From positions 1 to 64,000 of the forward strand of contig NZ_LZHW01000072.1 in assembly GCF_001667265.1 (NCBI RefSeq): a DNA stretch of 64,000 nt, read 5' to 3'. Under the pieces are notes generated by a model. The model did not search any database, had not been told where the DNA came from, and saw only the letters and a program-made list of their open reading frames with translations. This document shows, in pieces, positions 43,629-52,828 of this stretch. The DNA comes from Mycobacterium sp. ACS4331. GTDB taxonomy: Bacteria; Actinomycetota; Actinomycetes; Mycobacteriales; Mycobacteriaceae. Each line of letters opens with the position of its first letter. The first letter of the stretch is position 1. The translations under genes and the position numbers were made by a program.

Positions 43629-45341
43629 TCAGCAACACCCGCCGGCGTGTTCGCGCTGCGCCAGGTGGGCGTGCTCGGCATTGTCCGCGCCGCCGATCGC
43701 GGCCAGGAACTCGCTCAGATCCACCCGTCGCCCGCCGACCCAGGTGCCCAGCACCGCGACCTCGTCGATCAGCCGCTGCGGATCGACGGTCCACGGGTCA
43801 GCGCTGAGCTCCACGAAGTCGGCGAGCTTGCCCACGCTGACGGAGCCCACCAGATGCTCGCGGCGCAGCGTGCGGGCGGCGTTGATCGTCTGCGCACGCC
43901 AGGCCTGATCCAGCGAGATGGCCTGCTCGGGGCCGTACACCCCGCCCGCGCGGGTCCGCCGGGTCACCGCGGTGGCGATGTTGACGACGGGCGTGGGCGG
44001 CGACACCGAACCGTCGTTGTGCAGCGACACACACGCCCCCGAGGCGACGGCATCGGCGCACGCGCCCCACTGCGCGCCGTGCGCCTCGTCGAACATCTGA
44101 CCGGCCAGCAGATCGCCCCAGTAGTAGTACTGGAACGGAGCCATCGAGACGTGGACGCCCAGGCGCGCCGCGCGGTCGAAGTGCGCGCGGGTGCCTGCGC
44201 CGGCGTGCTCAAGGCGCCACCGATGGTCGGTGCCGACCAGCCCGTGCCGGGTCAGGGCGTCCTCGTAGGCGTCCAACGCCCGGTCCAGCGCGAGGTCGCC
44301 GTTGGCGTGGAAGGACATCTGCCATCCAGCCGGGACCGCGCGGTCCAGAATCGCGTCGAGCTGCTCGCGGCTGTAGTTCATCGAGTCGGCCCCGCCTGCC
44401 GTCGCCGGGTCGATGCCCGCGGTCCGGGTCGCGGGGGAGTCGAGGTACGGGAACGAGATCGCGATGTTGCCGACCCAGGGCGAGCCGTCGGTCCACAGCT
44501 TGACCCCGGACTTGGTCAGCATCTCCTCGCCGGCGGCGAAACTGATGGGCTCGGCATAGGTGTCGGTGACCGACATCTCCCACATGCTCACGCGCAGCGG
44601 GCACGACGGTGCCGCGGCCAACGCCTCGTAGCCGGCCGCGAACTTCGGGTCGAAAGTCATGTCCGAGGCCGAGGTGTACCCACCACGGGACATCAGCGCG
44701 TAGTACAGCGCACCCGAGGTCAACGGATCGCCCATCTCGGCCAGCAGTGGGCCGGTCACGGCGGTCACGACCGGAAGCTCAAAACCCTGCCCGTTGAGGC
44801 TGCCGTCGGCGTTGCGGCCGTAGCGCGAGGCCACCGGGTCGGCCGGCGGCGCGGTGTCCCAGCCGTAGCGCCGAATCAGTGCGGTGTTGAAATAGACGCC
44901 GTGCCCGGAGTTGTCGGTCACGACAGCCACCCGGTCACCGAAGATGCCGTCCAACTCCTCGGCCTTGGGTGAGGGATGCCCGTGCAGCAGCGCGTCATAC
45001 CCGGCGAACCACAGCGGGACCTCGGGGTCGGCGGTGGCCAGTGCATCGGCGAAGACCGCCTGCACATCAGCCCATGACGGACAGTCCCACGGCGCGATCG
45101 AGCGGGCCGGGGCCTGCGTCGCGACGCCACTGATCAATGGATGGCTGTGCGGCTCGACGAATCCCGGCGCCAGAGCGGCTGCGCCGGTGTCGATGACCTC
45201 GGCGTCGGGCAGTGCGGCCCGGCACTGAGCCAACGTCCCGACGGCCACGATGCGACCGTCCGACACCGCGACGGCCTCGGCCCGAGGAGTGTCCTCGTCC
45301 ATCGTGATGACCGTTGCCGCGGTGAGTATCGAGTCGCCCAT
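43629..45341 (-). CDS. amidohydrolase, YtcJ-like
   Basis: 570-residue metal-dependent amidohydrolase. An N-terminal composite domain leads to the H-x-H metal motif (EPHSHPL, about residue 62). Later signatures are SFHANGD near 317, LEHAG near 353 and SLHNDGS near 420, which supply the remaining metal ligands. This is the amidohydrolase_3 architecture. The substrate is unknown; such enzymes hydrolyse cyclic amides, N-acyl compounds or formamides. The start is ATG 45341, 85 bases past the end of the Rv2237-like gene. Confidence 0.87.
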   Translation of the reverse strand: MGDSILTAATVITMDEDTPRAEAVAVSDGRIVAVGTLAQCRAALPDAEVIDTGAAALAPGFVEPHSHPLISGVATQAPARSIAPWDCPSWADVQAVFADALATADPEVPLWFAGYDALLHGHPSPKAEELDGIFGDRVAVVTDNSGHGVYFNTALIRRYGWDTAPPADPVASRYGRNADGSLNGQGFELPVVTAVTGPLLAEMGDPLTSGALYYALMSRGGYTSASDMTFDPKFAAGYEALAAAPSCPLRVSMWEMSVTDTYAEPISFAAGEEMLTKSGVKLWTDGSPWVGNIAISFPYLDSPATRTAGIDPATAGGADSMNYSREQLDAILDRAVPAGWQMSFHANGDLALDRALDAYEDALTRHGLVGTDHRWRLEHAGAGTRAHFDRAARLGVHVSMAPFQYYYWGDLLAGQMFDEAHGAQWGACADAVASGACVSLHNDGSVSPPTPVVNIATAVTRRTRAGGVYGPEQAISLDQAWRAQTINAARTLRREHLVGSVSVGKLADFVELSADPWTVDPQRLIDEVAVLGTWVGGRRVDLSEFLAAIGGADNAEHAHLAQREHAGGCC

Positions 45342-45426
45342 CGCGACAGTGTGTCATCCGGGTGGCGCGAAAAGCTCCAACGCAATGCCGTCGGAGTCGC
45401 GGGAACTCAGGTCGGACCCGGCAGAC

Positions 45427-46248
45427 TCACACGATGCGCCGACCACGGCGCGCGCGGGACCGCATGTCCCACAGGTACAGCTGATAGCCCAGCACCCACG
45501 TCTGGTGCGGGATGAGCCGGTCGGCCAACCGAAGGGCAGCCAGCAGCCATTCGAACCGCTGCTGCTGGGCGGCGCTCCACGGCAGCCCCATCTTGCTGCG
45601 GAACTCCGCGGGCAGGAACCCCGTCGTCGCGAACAGGTTGAACCGCCCCAGCGTCGCCGAGACGGGCTTGGGCAGGAACACCATGGTCGCCACGCCCTTG
45701 AGGTGCTCACGGACCGGCGGGTCGATGACCAGGTCCTCCAGGGACCGCTTCCAGTAGTCCTCGAACGCGACTCGGTCGGCGGGCCACATGTCCTCGCGCA
45801 CCTGCAGGGTGGTGCCGAGCCTGCGGGCATCCCGGTAGACGGCGTCGGCGGCCGCGTCGTCGAGGGGGCCGTACAGGAACTCGTGCTGGTCGACGTAGTA
45901 GCGGTACAGGCAGGCCGCCACCCACAACTGCAGCCGCGGATCGAACGCGTTGTAGCGCACCGGACTTGATTTGGTGGAACGCACCCGGGCGTGTGCGGTG
46001 TCGACCGCGGTGCGGATCAGGGCCCGGTCGGCGTCGGAGCCGATGGTCGCGGCCGCCAGGTAGGTGCCGGTGGTGCGGGCACGCTTGAACGGGTGCTTGT
46101 AGACGTTGCCGGAGTCGACCGGACTCTCCAGGACGCCGTACCCCACTCCGGGAAGCGCCAGCTGCATGATGACGTTGGCGGCGGGCAGCAGCGCCGCGGC
46201 CGGATTCAGCAGGTCGGCCACCCGCGTCGGTTGCTGCACAGGTGCCAC
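45427..46248 (-). CDS. DUF2236/MpaB-type oxygenase-like protein (Rv2237-like)
   Basis: 273-residue protein of the MpaB/latex-clearing-protein (DUF2236) family, whose characterised members are heme-containing oxygenases. The invariant K-x-x-R-S-T-x-x-Y-x-x-x-G-like patch is seen as THARVRSTK followed by [12 protein letters not shown]. Histidine in DQHEFLYG may serve as heme ligand. GTG 46248 is used as start; upstream frame codons to 46845 lie antisense to cobD and are not credible. Position next to cobD matches Rv2237, showing a return to conserved gene order. Confidence 0.82.
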   Translation of the reverse strand: MAPVQQPTRVADLLNPAAALLPAANVIMQLALPGVGYGVLESPVDSGNVYKHPFKRARTTGTYLAAATIGSDADRALIRTAVDTAHARVRSTKSSPVRYNAFDPRLQLWVAACLYRYYVDQHEFLYGPLDDAAADAVYRDARRLGTTLQVREDMWPADRVAFEDYWKRSLEDLVIDPPVREHLKGVATMVFLPKPVSATLGRFNLFATTGFLPAEFRSKMGLPWSAAQQQRFEWLLAALRLADRLIPHQTWVLGYQLYLWDMRSRARRGRRIV

Positions 46249-46281
46249 AAAGGGCAGTAGATCACTTGTGAGACGCTGCTG

Positions 46282-47256
46282 ATGATGATTCCGGCGAGAA
46301 CCGCCCCGCGCGCTGCGGGGGTGCTCATGGGCTACCTGGCCGACGTCGCGCTCGGCGACCCACAACGTGGCCACCCGGTCGCGGGCTTCGGGAGTCTGGC
46401 GGCCCGTTGGGAACACGTGGTGTACCGCGACGACCGCCTCGCTGGGGCGCTGCACGCCGCCGCGCTGCTCGGTGCGCTGGGCGGAGCCGCGACACTGCTG
46501 TCTTGCGCGGTGGGCCGACGCGCAGGCGCCGCCGGGACGGTCGCCACGGTGGCCGCCGCGACGTGGGCGTGCCTGGGCGGTACGACGCTGGCGCGCACCG
46601 GAACCGCGATGGCCGACCTGCTGGACGCGGGCGACCTCGACGGGGCTCGCGAGCTGCTGCCGTCGCTGTGTGGCCGCGATCCCGCCTACCTCGACGCCGA
46701 TGGCGTGGCGCGCGCGGCGCTCGAGTCGATCGCCGAGAACACCTCCGACGCGCAGGTGGCCCCGCTGGTGTGGGCCGCGGCCGGGGGAGCGCCCGCGGTG
46801 CTGGTGTACCGCGGAATCAACACGCTCGACGCCATGGTGGGCCACCGGTCACCGCGGTACGCGCGGTTCGGGTGGGCCGCCGCGCGCACCGACGACGTCG
46901 CCAACTATCTGGGAGCGCGCCTGGCCGGTGTGCTGGTGGTGCTGTGCGCCCCGCTGGTCGGCGGATCGCCGCGGGCCGCGTGGCGGGCCTGGCGTCGCGA
47001 TGCCCGTCGGCATCCGAGCCCCAACGCGGGCGTCGTGGAGGCGTCGTTCGCGGGAGCCCTCGGAGTCCGGCTGGGCGGCCCCACGCAGTACCACCACGAA
47101 CTGCAGATCAGGCCGACGCTCGGCGACGGTCATGCGCCCACCGCCGCCGACCTGCGCAGGGCCGTGACGCTGTCGCGGTGCGTGCAGGGTGGGGCGGCGG
47201 TGGTGACGTGTCTGGCGGCGCTGGCGCTGGGCCGGATTCAGCGCCGACGGCCGTAG
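46282..47256 (+). CDS. cobD: cobalamin biosynthesis protein CobD/CbiB
   Basis: 324-residue inner-membrane protein with four or five hydrophobic segments. It attaches aminopropanol or its phosphate to cobyric acid, giving cobinamide. Family motifs are [13 protein letters not shown] near residues 27-39, the [14 protein letters not shown] segment near 149-162, and R-x-x-P-N-A-G-x-x-E-A-x-F-A-G-A-L near 240-258. Start ATG 46282 (a second ATG follows directly). It is divergent from the Rv2237-like gene across 33 bases and its end overlaps the SURF1-like gene by 19 bases. Confidence 0.93.
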   Translation: MMIPARTAPRAAGVLMGYLADVALGDPQRGHPVAGFGSLAARWEHVVYRDDRLAGALHAAALLGALGGAATLLSCAVGRRAGAAGTVATVAAATWACLGGTTLARTGTAMADLLDAGDLDGARELLPSLCGRDPAYLDADGVARAALESIAENTSDAQVAPLVWAAAGGAPAVLVYRGINTLDAMVGHRSPRYARFGWAAARTDDVANYLGARLAGVLVVLCAPLVGGSPRAAWRAWRRDARRHPSPNAGVVEASFAGALGVRLGGPTQYHHELQIRPTLGDGHAPTAADLRRAVTLSRCVQGGAAVVTCLAALALGRIQRRRP

Positions 47257-48047
47257 CGGTCGGCCAGTTTCTGCTCGACGGTCTGCGGTTGCGTGCCGGC
47301 CTGAGCCTGGGACTCCTCGCGCTCGCGGCGACGGGCCTTGACCTCGGTGTAGACGAAATATCCCAGCCCGACCGGGGCCAGAATGCCGAACGCGATCCAC
47401 TGGATGCCGTAGGACAGGAACGGTCCGGCGTCGAGGTGCGGCAGGCCGATCTCGCCGAGTCCGCCCGGTTGGTTAGCCGTCAACTGGAGGTAGGAGCCGG
47501 CCAGCGGGACGTCGAACAGTTCGGCCAATTGGCGGGTGTCGATCGCGTAGACCTGCGGGCGACCGTTCTCGATGATCGGCGCCTTGTCCGGCGGTGCGGT
47601 CTCACTGTCGCGAAGGCGCGCGGTGATGGTCACCGTGCCCGCGGGAGGTGGTTCGATCGGCGGCATCTGGGTGCCCTGTTCGGGGCGGACGTAGCCTCGG
47701 TCGACCAGGACGATGGGGCCATCCTGCACCGCGAACGGGGCGAGCACCTCGAACGCGGGTTCACCGTCGACGATCCGCAGCCGCGCCAGGATCTGCTTGT
47801 CGGCCAGGTAGTGCCCAGTGGCGGTGACGCGTCGCCACTGCGCGTCGGGTGCCGACGAATCCTGCTGCGGCAGAACACTGGTCAACGGCACTGGATCGGC
47901 GGACAGGGACGCCGCGATCTGGTCGTTCTCCCGTGAGGTCTTGGTGTTCTTGCCGAGCTGCCAGGGTGCGAGCACTGTGAAGCACAGATAGGCGAACGCC
48001 GCGGCCACCGCGGCCAACGCGATCCATCCGGGCTTGAACCACTTCAC
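47238..48047 (-). CDS. SURF1-family protein (Rv2235-like)
   Basis: 269-residue membrane protein with helices at about residues 7-25 and 222-240 and an exterior domain between them, the SURF1 layout. The G-x-Y pattern (GHYLADKQ), a VLVDRGYV stretch and the terminal Y-G-I-Q-W-I-A-F-G motif support it. SURF1 proteins aid cytochrome c oxidase assembly. The start GTG 48047 overlaps the ptpA stop by four bases, so it is in an operon with ptpA and ptkA. Confidence 0.88.
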   Translation of the reverse strand: MKWFKPGWIALAAVAAAFAYLCFTVLAPWQLGKNTKTSRENDQIAASLSADPVPLTSVLPQQDSSAPDAQWRRVTATGHYLADKQILARLRIVDGEPAFEVLAPFAVQDGPIVLVDRGYVRPEQGTQMPPIEPPPAGTVTITARLRDSETAPPDKAPIIENGRPQVYAIDTRQLAELFDVPLAGSYLQLTANQPGGLGEIGLPHLDAGPFLSYGIQWIAFGILAPVGLGYFVYTEVKARRREREESQAQAGTQPQTVEQKLADRYGRRR

Positions 48048-48538
48048 GACGTGTGAGCCTGTCCGTCGAGTTGGGCGTCGACCCAGTCGTGCAGACCGGG
48101 CAGGGCCGCGGCGATCACGGTGAAGACGTCCTCGAAGTCGGCGAGGTCGCCGTAATACGGGTCCTCGACGTCGAGCGCATGGGCGCCCGAGCGGGGATCG
48201 AATGAGCGCAGCATCCGGACGCGGTCCGGTTCGACCCCCAGCTGGGTCAGGATGCGGACGTGGTTGCGGCCCAACGCGACCACCAGGTCGGCCGACAGGT
48301 GGTCGTCGTCGACCTGCGCCGCGACATGCTCGTGGGGATAGCCGTGAGCGGCCAGGACCCGATTGGCGCGGTGGTCGGCGCCGTCGCCCGCGTGCCAGCC
48401 GCCCGTGCCCCCGCTGGTGACGCGGACGTGCTCGGCCAGACCGCGCTCGGCGATCTGATGGGCGAACATCTTCTCGGCCATCGGGGACCGGCAGATGTTG
48501 CCCGAGCACACGAACGTGACATGCAGTCGATCAGACAC
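48044..48538 (-). CDS. ptpA: low-molecular-weight protein tyrosine phosphatase
   Basis: 164-residue phosphatase. The active-site loop CSGNICRS holds nucleophile C11 and R17, and the general-acid loop has DPYYG near residue 126. In pathogenic species PtpA is secreted and blocks phagosome acidification; in an environmental species it more likely acts on bacterial phosphotyrosine. GTG 48538 overlaps the end of ptkA by eight bases. The whole arrangement ptkA-ptpA-SURF1 matches the Rv2232-Rv2235 region. Confidence 0.93.
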   Translation of the reverse strand: MSDRLHVTFVCSGNICRSPMAEKMFAHQIAERGLAEHVRVTSGGTGGWHAGDGADHRANRVLAAHGYPHEHVAAQVDDDHLSADLVVALGRNHVRILTQLGVEPDRVRMLRSFDPRSGAHALDVEDPYYGDLADFEDVFTVIAAALPGLHDWVDAQLDGQAHTS

Positions 48539-49214
48539 CGAGCACCTCCCGCAGGGCGGCCACGTCGGCGACGTGGGTGGGTGCCGAGGCGTCGTCGGTG
48601 ACGTCACGGAAGTCGTCGCCGCCGTACCCCCACGCGACCACCACGGTGTCGATGCCGTGCGCGGCGGCACCCTCGACGTCGTGGCGGCGGTCACCGACCA
48701 TCAGCACGCGTTCGGGCAGGGGCTGCAGTTGGGCGAGCGCGTGCGCGACCACGTCCGCCTTGGCGGCGCGGGTGCCGTCGGGGCTCGCGCCGGCGATGAC
48801 GTCGAAGTGGTCGGCCAGCCCGAAATGCTCGAGGATGCGGCGCGCGGTGGGTTCGGCCTTGGACGTCGCCACCGCCATGCGCACGCCGGCGGCGCGCAGG
48901 TCAGTCAGCAGATCCTCGATCCCGGCGAACGGTGCGTTCATGGCCCACCCGCGGGTGGTGTAGTCGGCGCGGTAGGCCGCGATGGCCTCGTCGGCACGCT
49001 CACCCAGTCCCATCCGGGCCAGCGTGTGGTGCATGGGCGGCCCGACGATCCGTCCCGCCAGGTCACCGTCCGGAATCTCGGCTCCGACCTGGCCCAATGC
49101 GTGGCAGAAGCTGGCCACGATGCCCTCGGCGGAGTCCGTCAGAGTGCCGTCGAGGTCGAACAGGACGAGCTGCGGCGCGGCGGTGGGCGAGAGGATCGGG
49201 GACAGTTCGGTCAC
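48531..49214 (-). CDS. ptkA: HAD-superfamily protein, PtkA-like
   Basis: 227-residue HAD-fold protein with motif [10 protein letters not shown] (about 18-26), a small helical cap, motif II/III region VATSKAEPT and motif [11 protein letters not shown]. In M. tuberculosis the homologue PtkA is described as a protein tyrosine kinase for PtpA and carries an extra N-terminal region of about 60 residues. That region is missing here, so kinase activity is less certain and an ordinary phosphatase role is possible. The start is GTG 49214. It is divergent from the Nif3-like gene. Confidence 0.78.
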   Translation of the reverse strand: MTELSPILSPTAAPQLVLFDLDGTLTDSAEGIVASFCHALGQVGAEIPDGDLAGRIVGPPMHHTLARMGLGERADEAIAAYRADYTTRGWAMNAPFAGIEDLLTDLRAAGVRMAVATSKAEPTARRILEHFGLADHFDVIAGASPDGTRAAKADVVAHALAQLQPLPERVLMVGDRRHDVEGAAAHGIDTVVVAWGYGGDDFRDVTDDASAPTHVADVAALREVLGV

Positions 49215-49257
49215 GCAGCCATTGTCCCTGATGTTTCGGCCACTACTGTTTGCAGGC

Positions 49258-50379
49258 GTGAGTGTGCGCCTGGCCGACGTGATCGACGTCCTCGACGCCG
49301 CCTACCCGCCGCGGCTCGCGCAGTCGTGGGATTCGGTGGGGCTGGTGTGTGGCGATCCCGACGAGCGGATCGAGTCGGTGACGGTCGCCGTCGACGCGAC
49401 GGCGGCGGTCGTCGACGAGGTGGGTGAGCGCGGCCTGCTGCTGGCCCACCATCCGCTGCTGCTGCGCGGCGTGGACACCGTGGCCGCCAGCACCCCCAAG
49501 GGGGCGCTGCTGCACCGGCTCATCCGCCGGGGTGCGGCCCTGTTCACGGCCCACACCAACGCCGATGCGGCCGCGCCCGGGGTGTCGGACGCGTTGGCGC
49601 AGAGGCTGGGCCTGACCGTCGAGGACGTGCTCGAGCCGGGACGCGGCGGTCCGGACTACGACAAGTGGGTGATCTTCGTTCCGCCGGAGTTCGCCGAGGC
49701 CGTGCGCACCGCGGTGTTCGACGCCGGTGCCGGGCAGATCGGCGACTACTCGTGCTGCAGCTGGTCGGTCACGGGCACCGGCCAGTTCCTGCCACACGAG
49801 GGCGCGGCGCCGGCCATCGGCACCGTGGGCACGGTGGAACGGCTGCCTGAGGACCGGGTCGAGGCGATCGCACCCGCGTCCGCGCGGTCGCGGGTGCTGG
49901 AGGCGATGCGCGCCGCGCACCCCTACGAGGAACCCGCCTTCGACGTGCTCCCGCTGGCGCCGCTGCCCTCGGGCGTGGGCATCGGACGGATCGCGGCCCT
50001 GGCCGAGCCCGTCACCTTGCGCGAGTTCGTGGCGCGGGTGGGCGAGCGATTGCCCGCCACGGTGTGGGGAGTGCGGGCCACCGGCGATCCCGACCGTGAG
50101 GTGTCGCGGGTCGCGTTGTGCGGCGGCGCGGGGGACTCACTGCTGGACCGCGTCGCCCGCGCTGGGGTGGACGCCTACGTGACCGCCGATCTGCGGCACC
50201 ACCCCGCCGACGAGCATCGACGTGCCAGTGACGTCGCGCTGATCGACGTCGCGCACTGGGCCAGTGAGCACCCCTGGTGCGCACAGGCCGCCGGCGTGCT
50301 GCGGGCGCAGTTCGGTGACGAGTTGCCGGTGCGGGTCAGCGAGACCCGCACCGATCCATGGAACCTGGGAGTGAATTGA
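49258..50379 (+). CDS. Nif3-like dinuclear metal-binding protein (Rv2230c-like)
   Basis: 373-residue protein of the NIF3/GTP cyclohydrolase I type 2 family, hexameric with two metals per subunit. Metal-site segments [20 protein letters not shown] and a late VAHWASE are visible. A middle insertion of the YqfO type (about residues 130-230) is present. GTG 49258 is the start; TACTGT at 49244-49249 lies nine bases earlier, so the mRNA may be leaderless or nearly so. It is first in an operon with the zinc-ribbon and RNase H genes. Confidence 0.88.
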   Translation: MSVRLADVIDVLDAAYPPRLAQSWDSVGLVCGDPDERIESVTVAVDATAAVVDEVGERGLLLAHHPLLLRGVDTVAASTPKGALLHRLIRRGAALFTAHTNADAAAPGVSDALAQRLGLTVEDVLEPGRGGPDYDKWVIFVPPEFAEAVRTAVFDAGAGQIGDYSCCSWSVTGTGQFLPHEGAAPAIGTVGTVERLPEDRVEAIAPASARSRVLEAMRAAHPYEEPAFDVLPLAPLPSGVGIGRIAALAEPVTLREFVARVGERLPATVWGVRATGDPDREVSRVALCGGAGDSLLDRVARAGVDAYVTADLRHHPADEHRRASDVALIDVAHWASEHPWCAQAAGVLRAQFGDELPVRVSETRTDPWNLGVN

Positions 50380-51107
50380 TGAAAGCCGACCTCTGGCAAC
50401 AGCGTTCGCTGCTCGAGATCTCCGCGCTGGACGCCGAGCTGAGCCGCATCGCACACCGCGCGAAGAATCTCGCCGAGCAGCAGCGGATCGACGAGTTGAC
50501 CACCGAACATCAGGCCGCGGTCGATCGGCTTGCGGTGCTGCGGATCACCGCCGACGACATCGACGAGCAGGTGTCGCGGTTGGAGTCCGAGATCGACGGA
50601 GTGCGCCAACGCGAGGATCGTGACCGAGCCCTGCTGGACTCCGCGACCACAAATGCCAAACAGCTCACCGAGTTGCAGCATGAACTCGAGACGCTGCAGC
50701 GTCGGCAGTCTTCGCTGGAGGACTCGCTGCTGGAGATCATGGAGCGGCGTGAGGAGTTGGCCACCCAGCAGGCCGAGATCACCGCCGACATCGAGCGTCT
50801 CGACGTCGACCTCGACACCGCGAGGCGGGACCGCGACGCCGCGCTGGCCGAGATCGAGGACCTCCGGACGCAGAAGAACGAACGACGCGAAACACTCACG
50901 GCGAGCATCGATTCCGAACTCCTCGCGCTCTACGAGCGGCAGCGCGCCTCGGGCGGGATCGGCGCCGGGGCCCTGCAGGGCAGACGGTGTGGCGCCTGCC
51001 GCATCGAGATCGACCGTGGTGAGCTGGCCCGTGTCGCCGCCGCCGCCGACGACGATGTGCTGCGCTGCCCGGAGTGCGGGGCGATCCTGCTTCGGGTGAC
51101 TGTATGA
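50379..51107 (+). CDS. coiled-coil protein with C-terminal zinc ribbon (Rv2229c-like)
   Basis: 242-residue protein. Residues 5-190 are almost entirely heptad-patterned coiled coil with alternating Glu/Arg/Leu. The C-terminal 45 residues hold a zinc ribbon with two cysteine pairs, CGAC and CPEC. This is the zf-RING_7/CT398-like family of bacteria; function not established, perhaps RNA- or protein-binding. The start overlaps the Nif3 stop by one base and the end overlaps the RNase H gene by four bases, so the three are tightly coupled. Confidence 0.88.
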   Translation: MKADLWQQRSLLEISALDAELSRIAHRAKNLAEQQRIDELTTEHQAAVDRLAVLRITADDIDEQVSRLESEIDGVRQREDRDRALLDSATTNAKQLTELQHELETLQRRQSSLEDSLLEIMERREELATQQAEITADIERLDVDLDTARRDRDAALAEIEDLRTQKNERRETLTASIDSELLALYERQRASGGIGAGALQGRRCGACRIEIDRGELARVAAAADDDVLRCPECGAILLRVTV

Positions 51108-52195
51108 GAGTTGCGGTCGAGGCCGACGGCGGGTCGCGCGGCAATCCCGGCCCGGCCGGGTACGGCGCGGTGGTGTGGTCGTCCGACCGTGCCGCGGTGC
51201 TCGCCGAGCGCAAGGAGGCCATCGGCATTGCGACCAACAACGTCGCGGAGTACCGCGGGCTGATCGCCGGACTGGAGGCCGCGGTGGACCTCGGTGCCGC
51301 CGAGGTGTCGGTGGCGATGGACTCCAAGCTGATCGTCGAACAGATGTCGGGGCGCTGGAAGGTCAAACACCCGGATCTGCTGGAGCTCAACCAGAAGGCC
51401 AAGGCGCTGGCCGCACAGTTCGACCGGATCGACTACCGCTGGATTCCGCGCGCACAGAACAGCCACGCCGACCGGTTGGCGAACGAGGCGATGGACGCCG
51501 CCGCGGCGGTGACCAGCACCCCCGCCACGCAGAAGCCCGTCGAGACCGAGAAGCCGTCGGCGCCTGGGTGGACCGGCGCGCGCGGTGCCCCGACGCGCTT
51601 TCTGCTGCTGCGGCACGGTCAGACCGAACTGTCGGTCGAGCGTCGCTACTCCGGCCGCGGCAACCCGGAACTGACCGACCTCGGGCGCAGGCAGGCAGAG
51701 GCCGCCGCGGCGTATCTGGCACGGCGGGGCGGCATTTCGGCGGTGATCTCCTCACCGCTGCAACGGGCTCACGACACCGCCACGGCCGCCGCCAAGGCCT
51801 TGGGCCTCACCGTCGCCGTCGACGACGATCTGATCGAGACCGACTTCGGCAGCTGGGAGGGAAAGACCTTCGCCGAGGCGCACGAGGCCGATCCCGACGT
51901 GCACACCCGCTGGCTGCGGGACACCAGCGTCACCCCGCCCGGCGGGGAGAGTTTCGACGACGTGCACACCCGGGTGCGCCGCGCCAGGAACCGGATCATC
52001 GCCGAACATGGGGAGTCCACGGTGTTGGTGGTCTCCCACGTGACGCCGATCAAGACGCTGCTGCGGATGGCTCTCGACGCCGGTCCGGGCATCCTGTACC
52101 GGCTGCACCTGGATCTCGCGTCGTTGTCGATCGCCGAGTTCTACTCGGACGGCCTGGCGTCGGTGCGCTTGGTGAACGACACGTCGTATCACTGA
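51104..52195 (+). CDS. bifunctional RNase H / acid phosphatase (Rv2228c-like)
   Basis: 363-residue fusion. Residues 1-135 form an RNase HI domain with acidic residues in EADGGSRGNPG, the glutamate in NVAEYRG, the aspartate in MDSKLI and the aspartate in NSHADRLA. Residues 165-363 form a histidine-phosphatase domain with LLRHGQTE and the later SHVTPIK. M. tuberculosis Rv2228c has the same two halves, with RNase H activity and a CobC-like phosphatase reported. The phosphatase half could act in cobalamin nucleotide-loop assembly with CobD nearby. Confidence 0.93.
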   Translation: MRVAVEADGGSRGNPGPAGYGAVVWSSDRAAVLAERKEAIGIATNNVAEYRGLIAGLEAAVDLGAAEVSVAMDSKLIVEQMSGRWKVKHPDLLELNQKAKALAAQFDRIDYRWIPRAQNSHADRLANEAMDAAAAVTSTPATQKPVETEKPSAPGWTGARGAPTRFLLLRHGQTELSVERRYSGRGNPELTDLGRRQAEAAAAYLARRGGISAVISSPLQRAHDTATAAAKALGLTVAVDDDLIETDFGSWEGKTFAEAHEADPDVHTRWLRDTSVTPPGGESFDDVHTRVRRARNRIIAEHGESTVLVVSHVTPIKTLLRMALDAGPGILYRLHLDLASLSIAEFYSDGLASVRLVNDTSYH

Positions 52196-52207
52196 GGGAC
52201 GCTGGAT

Positions 52208-52780
52208 CTACTTGTCCTGCAGGTGCATCCGCTCGCCGTGCGGGCCCAGGATCGCCAGCGCCTCGACGGGTCCGTCGACCACGCCGAACCAATGCGGGGT
52301 CCAGGTGCTGAACTCGACGGCCTCGCCGGGATCGATGGTGAAGTCACGGTCGCCGAGGATCAGTCGCATCCGTCCGGAGAGCACGTAGAGCCAGTCGTGC
52401 CCGTCGTGCACACGGAACTCGGCGGGCGGGGTGTTGCGCTCGGCACTGATCCGGATCTTGAACGCGTGCAGGCCTGCGGCCGGGCCGTGCCGGGTCAGCG
52501 GCCAGAACGTGATGCCGTGCGCGGTGTGTGAGGCGCCGCGCACCCGCGGATCGGCCTGCTCGTCCTCCCGCAGGAGGTCGTCGGTGCTCACCCCGAGTGC
52601 GGTGGCCAGGCGCGGCAGATGGTCCAGGGCCAGGCGGCGCTTGCCGGACTCGAGGCGACTCAGCGTCGAGACGTCGATCCGTGCGCGGGTCGCCACGTCC
52701 TCCAGCGTCATGTTCTGGCGGGTGCGCAGTTCGCGCAGACGTCGGCGCACGCGTTGGTCGACGTCGTCTTTTGCCGTCAT
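52208..52780 (-). CDS. XRE-family regulator with C-terminal cupin
   Basis: 190-residue regulator. The N-terminal helix-turn-helix (about residues 9-65, with DVATRARIDVSTLSRLESG) is followed by a cupin sensor domain (about 100-185, containing the WLYVLSGRM and FSTWTPHWFG strands). ATG 52780 is used; ATG 52798 is the alternative and would add six residues. It is divergent from a methyltransferase gene and the gap is filled with TTGCC/GGCAA half-sites, suggesting it represses both. The ligand is unknown; the partner suggests a toxic compound. Confidence 0.85.
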   Translation of the reverse strand: MTAKDDVDQRVRRRLRELRTRQNMTLEDVATRARIDVSTLSRLESGKRRLALDHLPRLATALGVSTDDLLREDEQADPRVRGASHTAHGITFWPLTRHGPAAGLHAFKIRISAERNTPPAEFRVHDGHDWLYVLSGRMRLILGDRDFTIDPGEAVEFSTWTPHWFGVVDGPVEALAILGPHGERMHLQDK

Positions 52781-52798
52781 GGCAAACCAGGTTGCCAT
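52771..52798. promoter_or_regulatory. overlapping TTGCC/GGCAA palindromes, XRE-cupin operator
   Basis: Three alternating half-sites give two overlapping palindromes: TTGCC-GTCAT-GGCAA (52771-52785) and the perfect seven-base repeat ATGGCAA-ACCAGG-TTGCCAT (52779-52798). They cover the regulator start codon and lie 31-58 bases before the methyltransferase ATG, so bound repressor would block its own translation start or promoter. Confidence 0.65.
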
Positions 52799-52828
52799 TG
52801 GCGATGTGGTGACGGCAAGCTCGTGGGC

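Noticed and set aside
46249..46281. Cobalamin riboswitch before cobD
   Set aside because: The gap is only 33 bases, too short for the aptamer.
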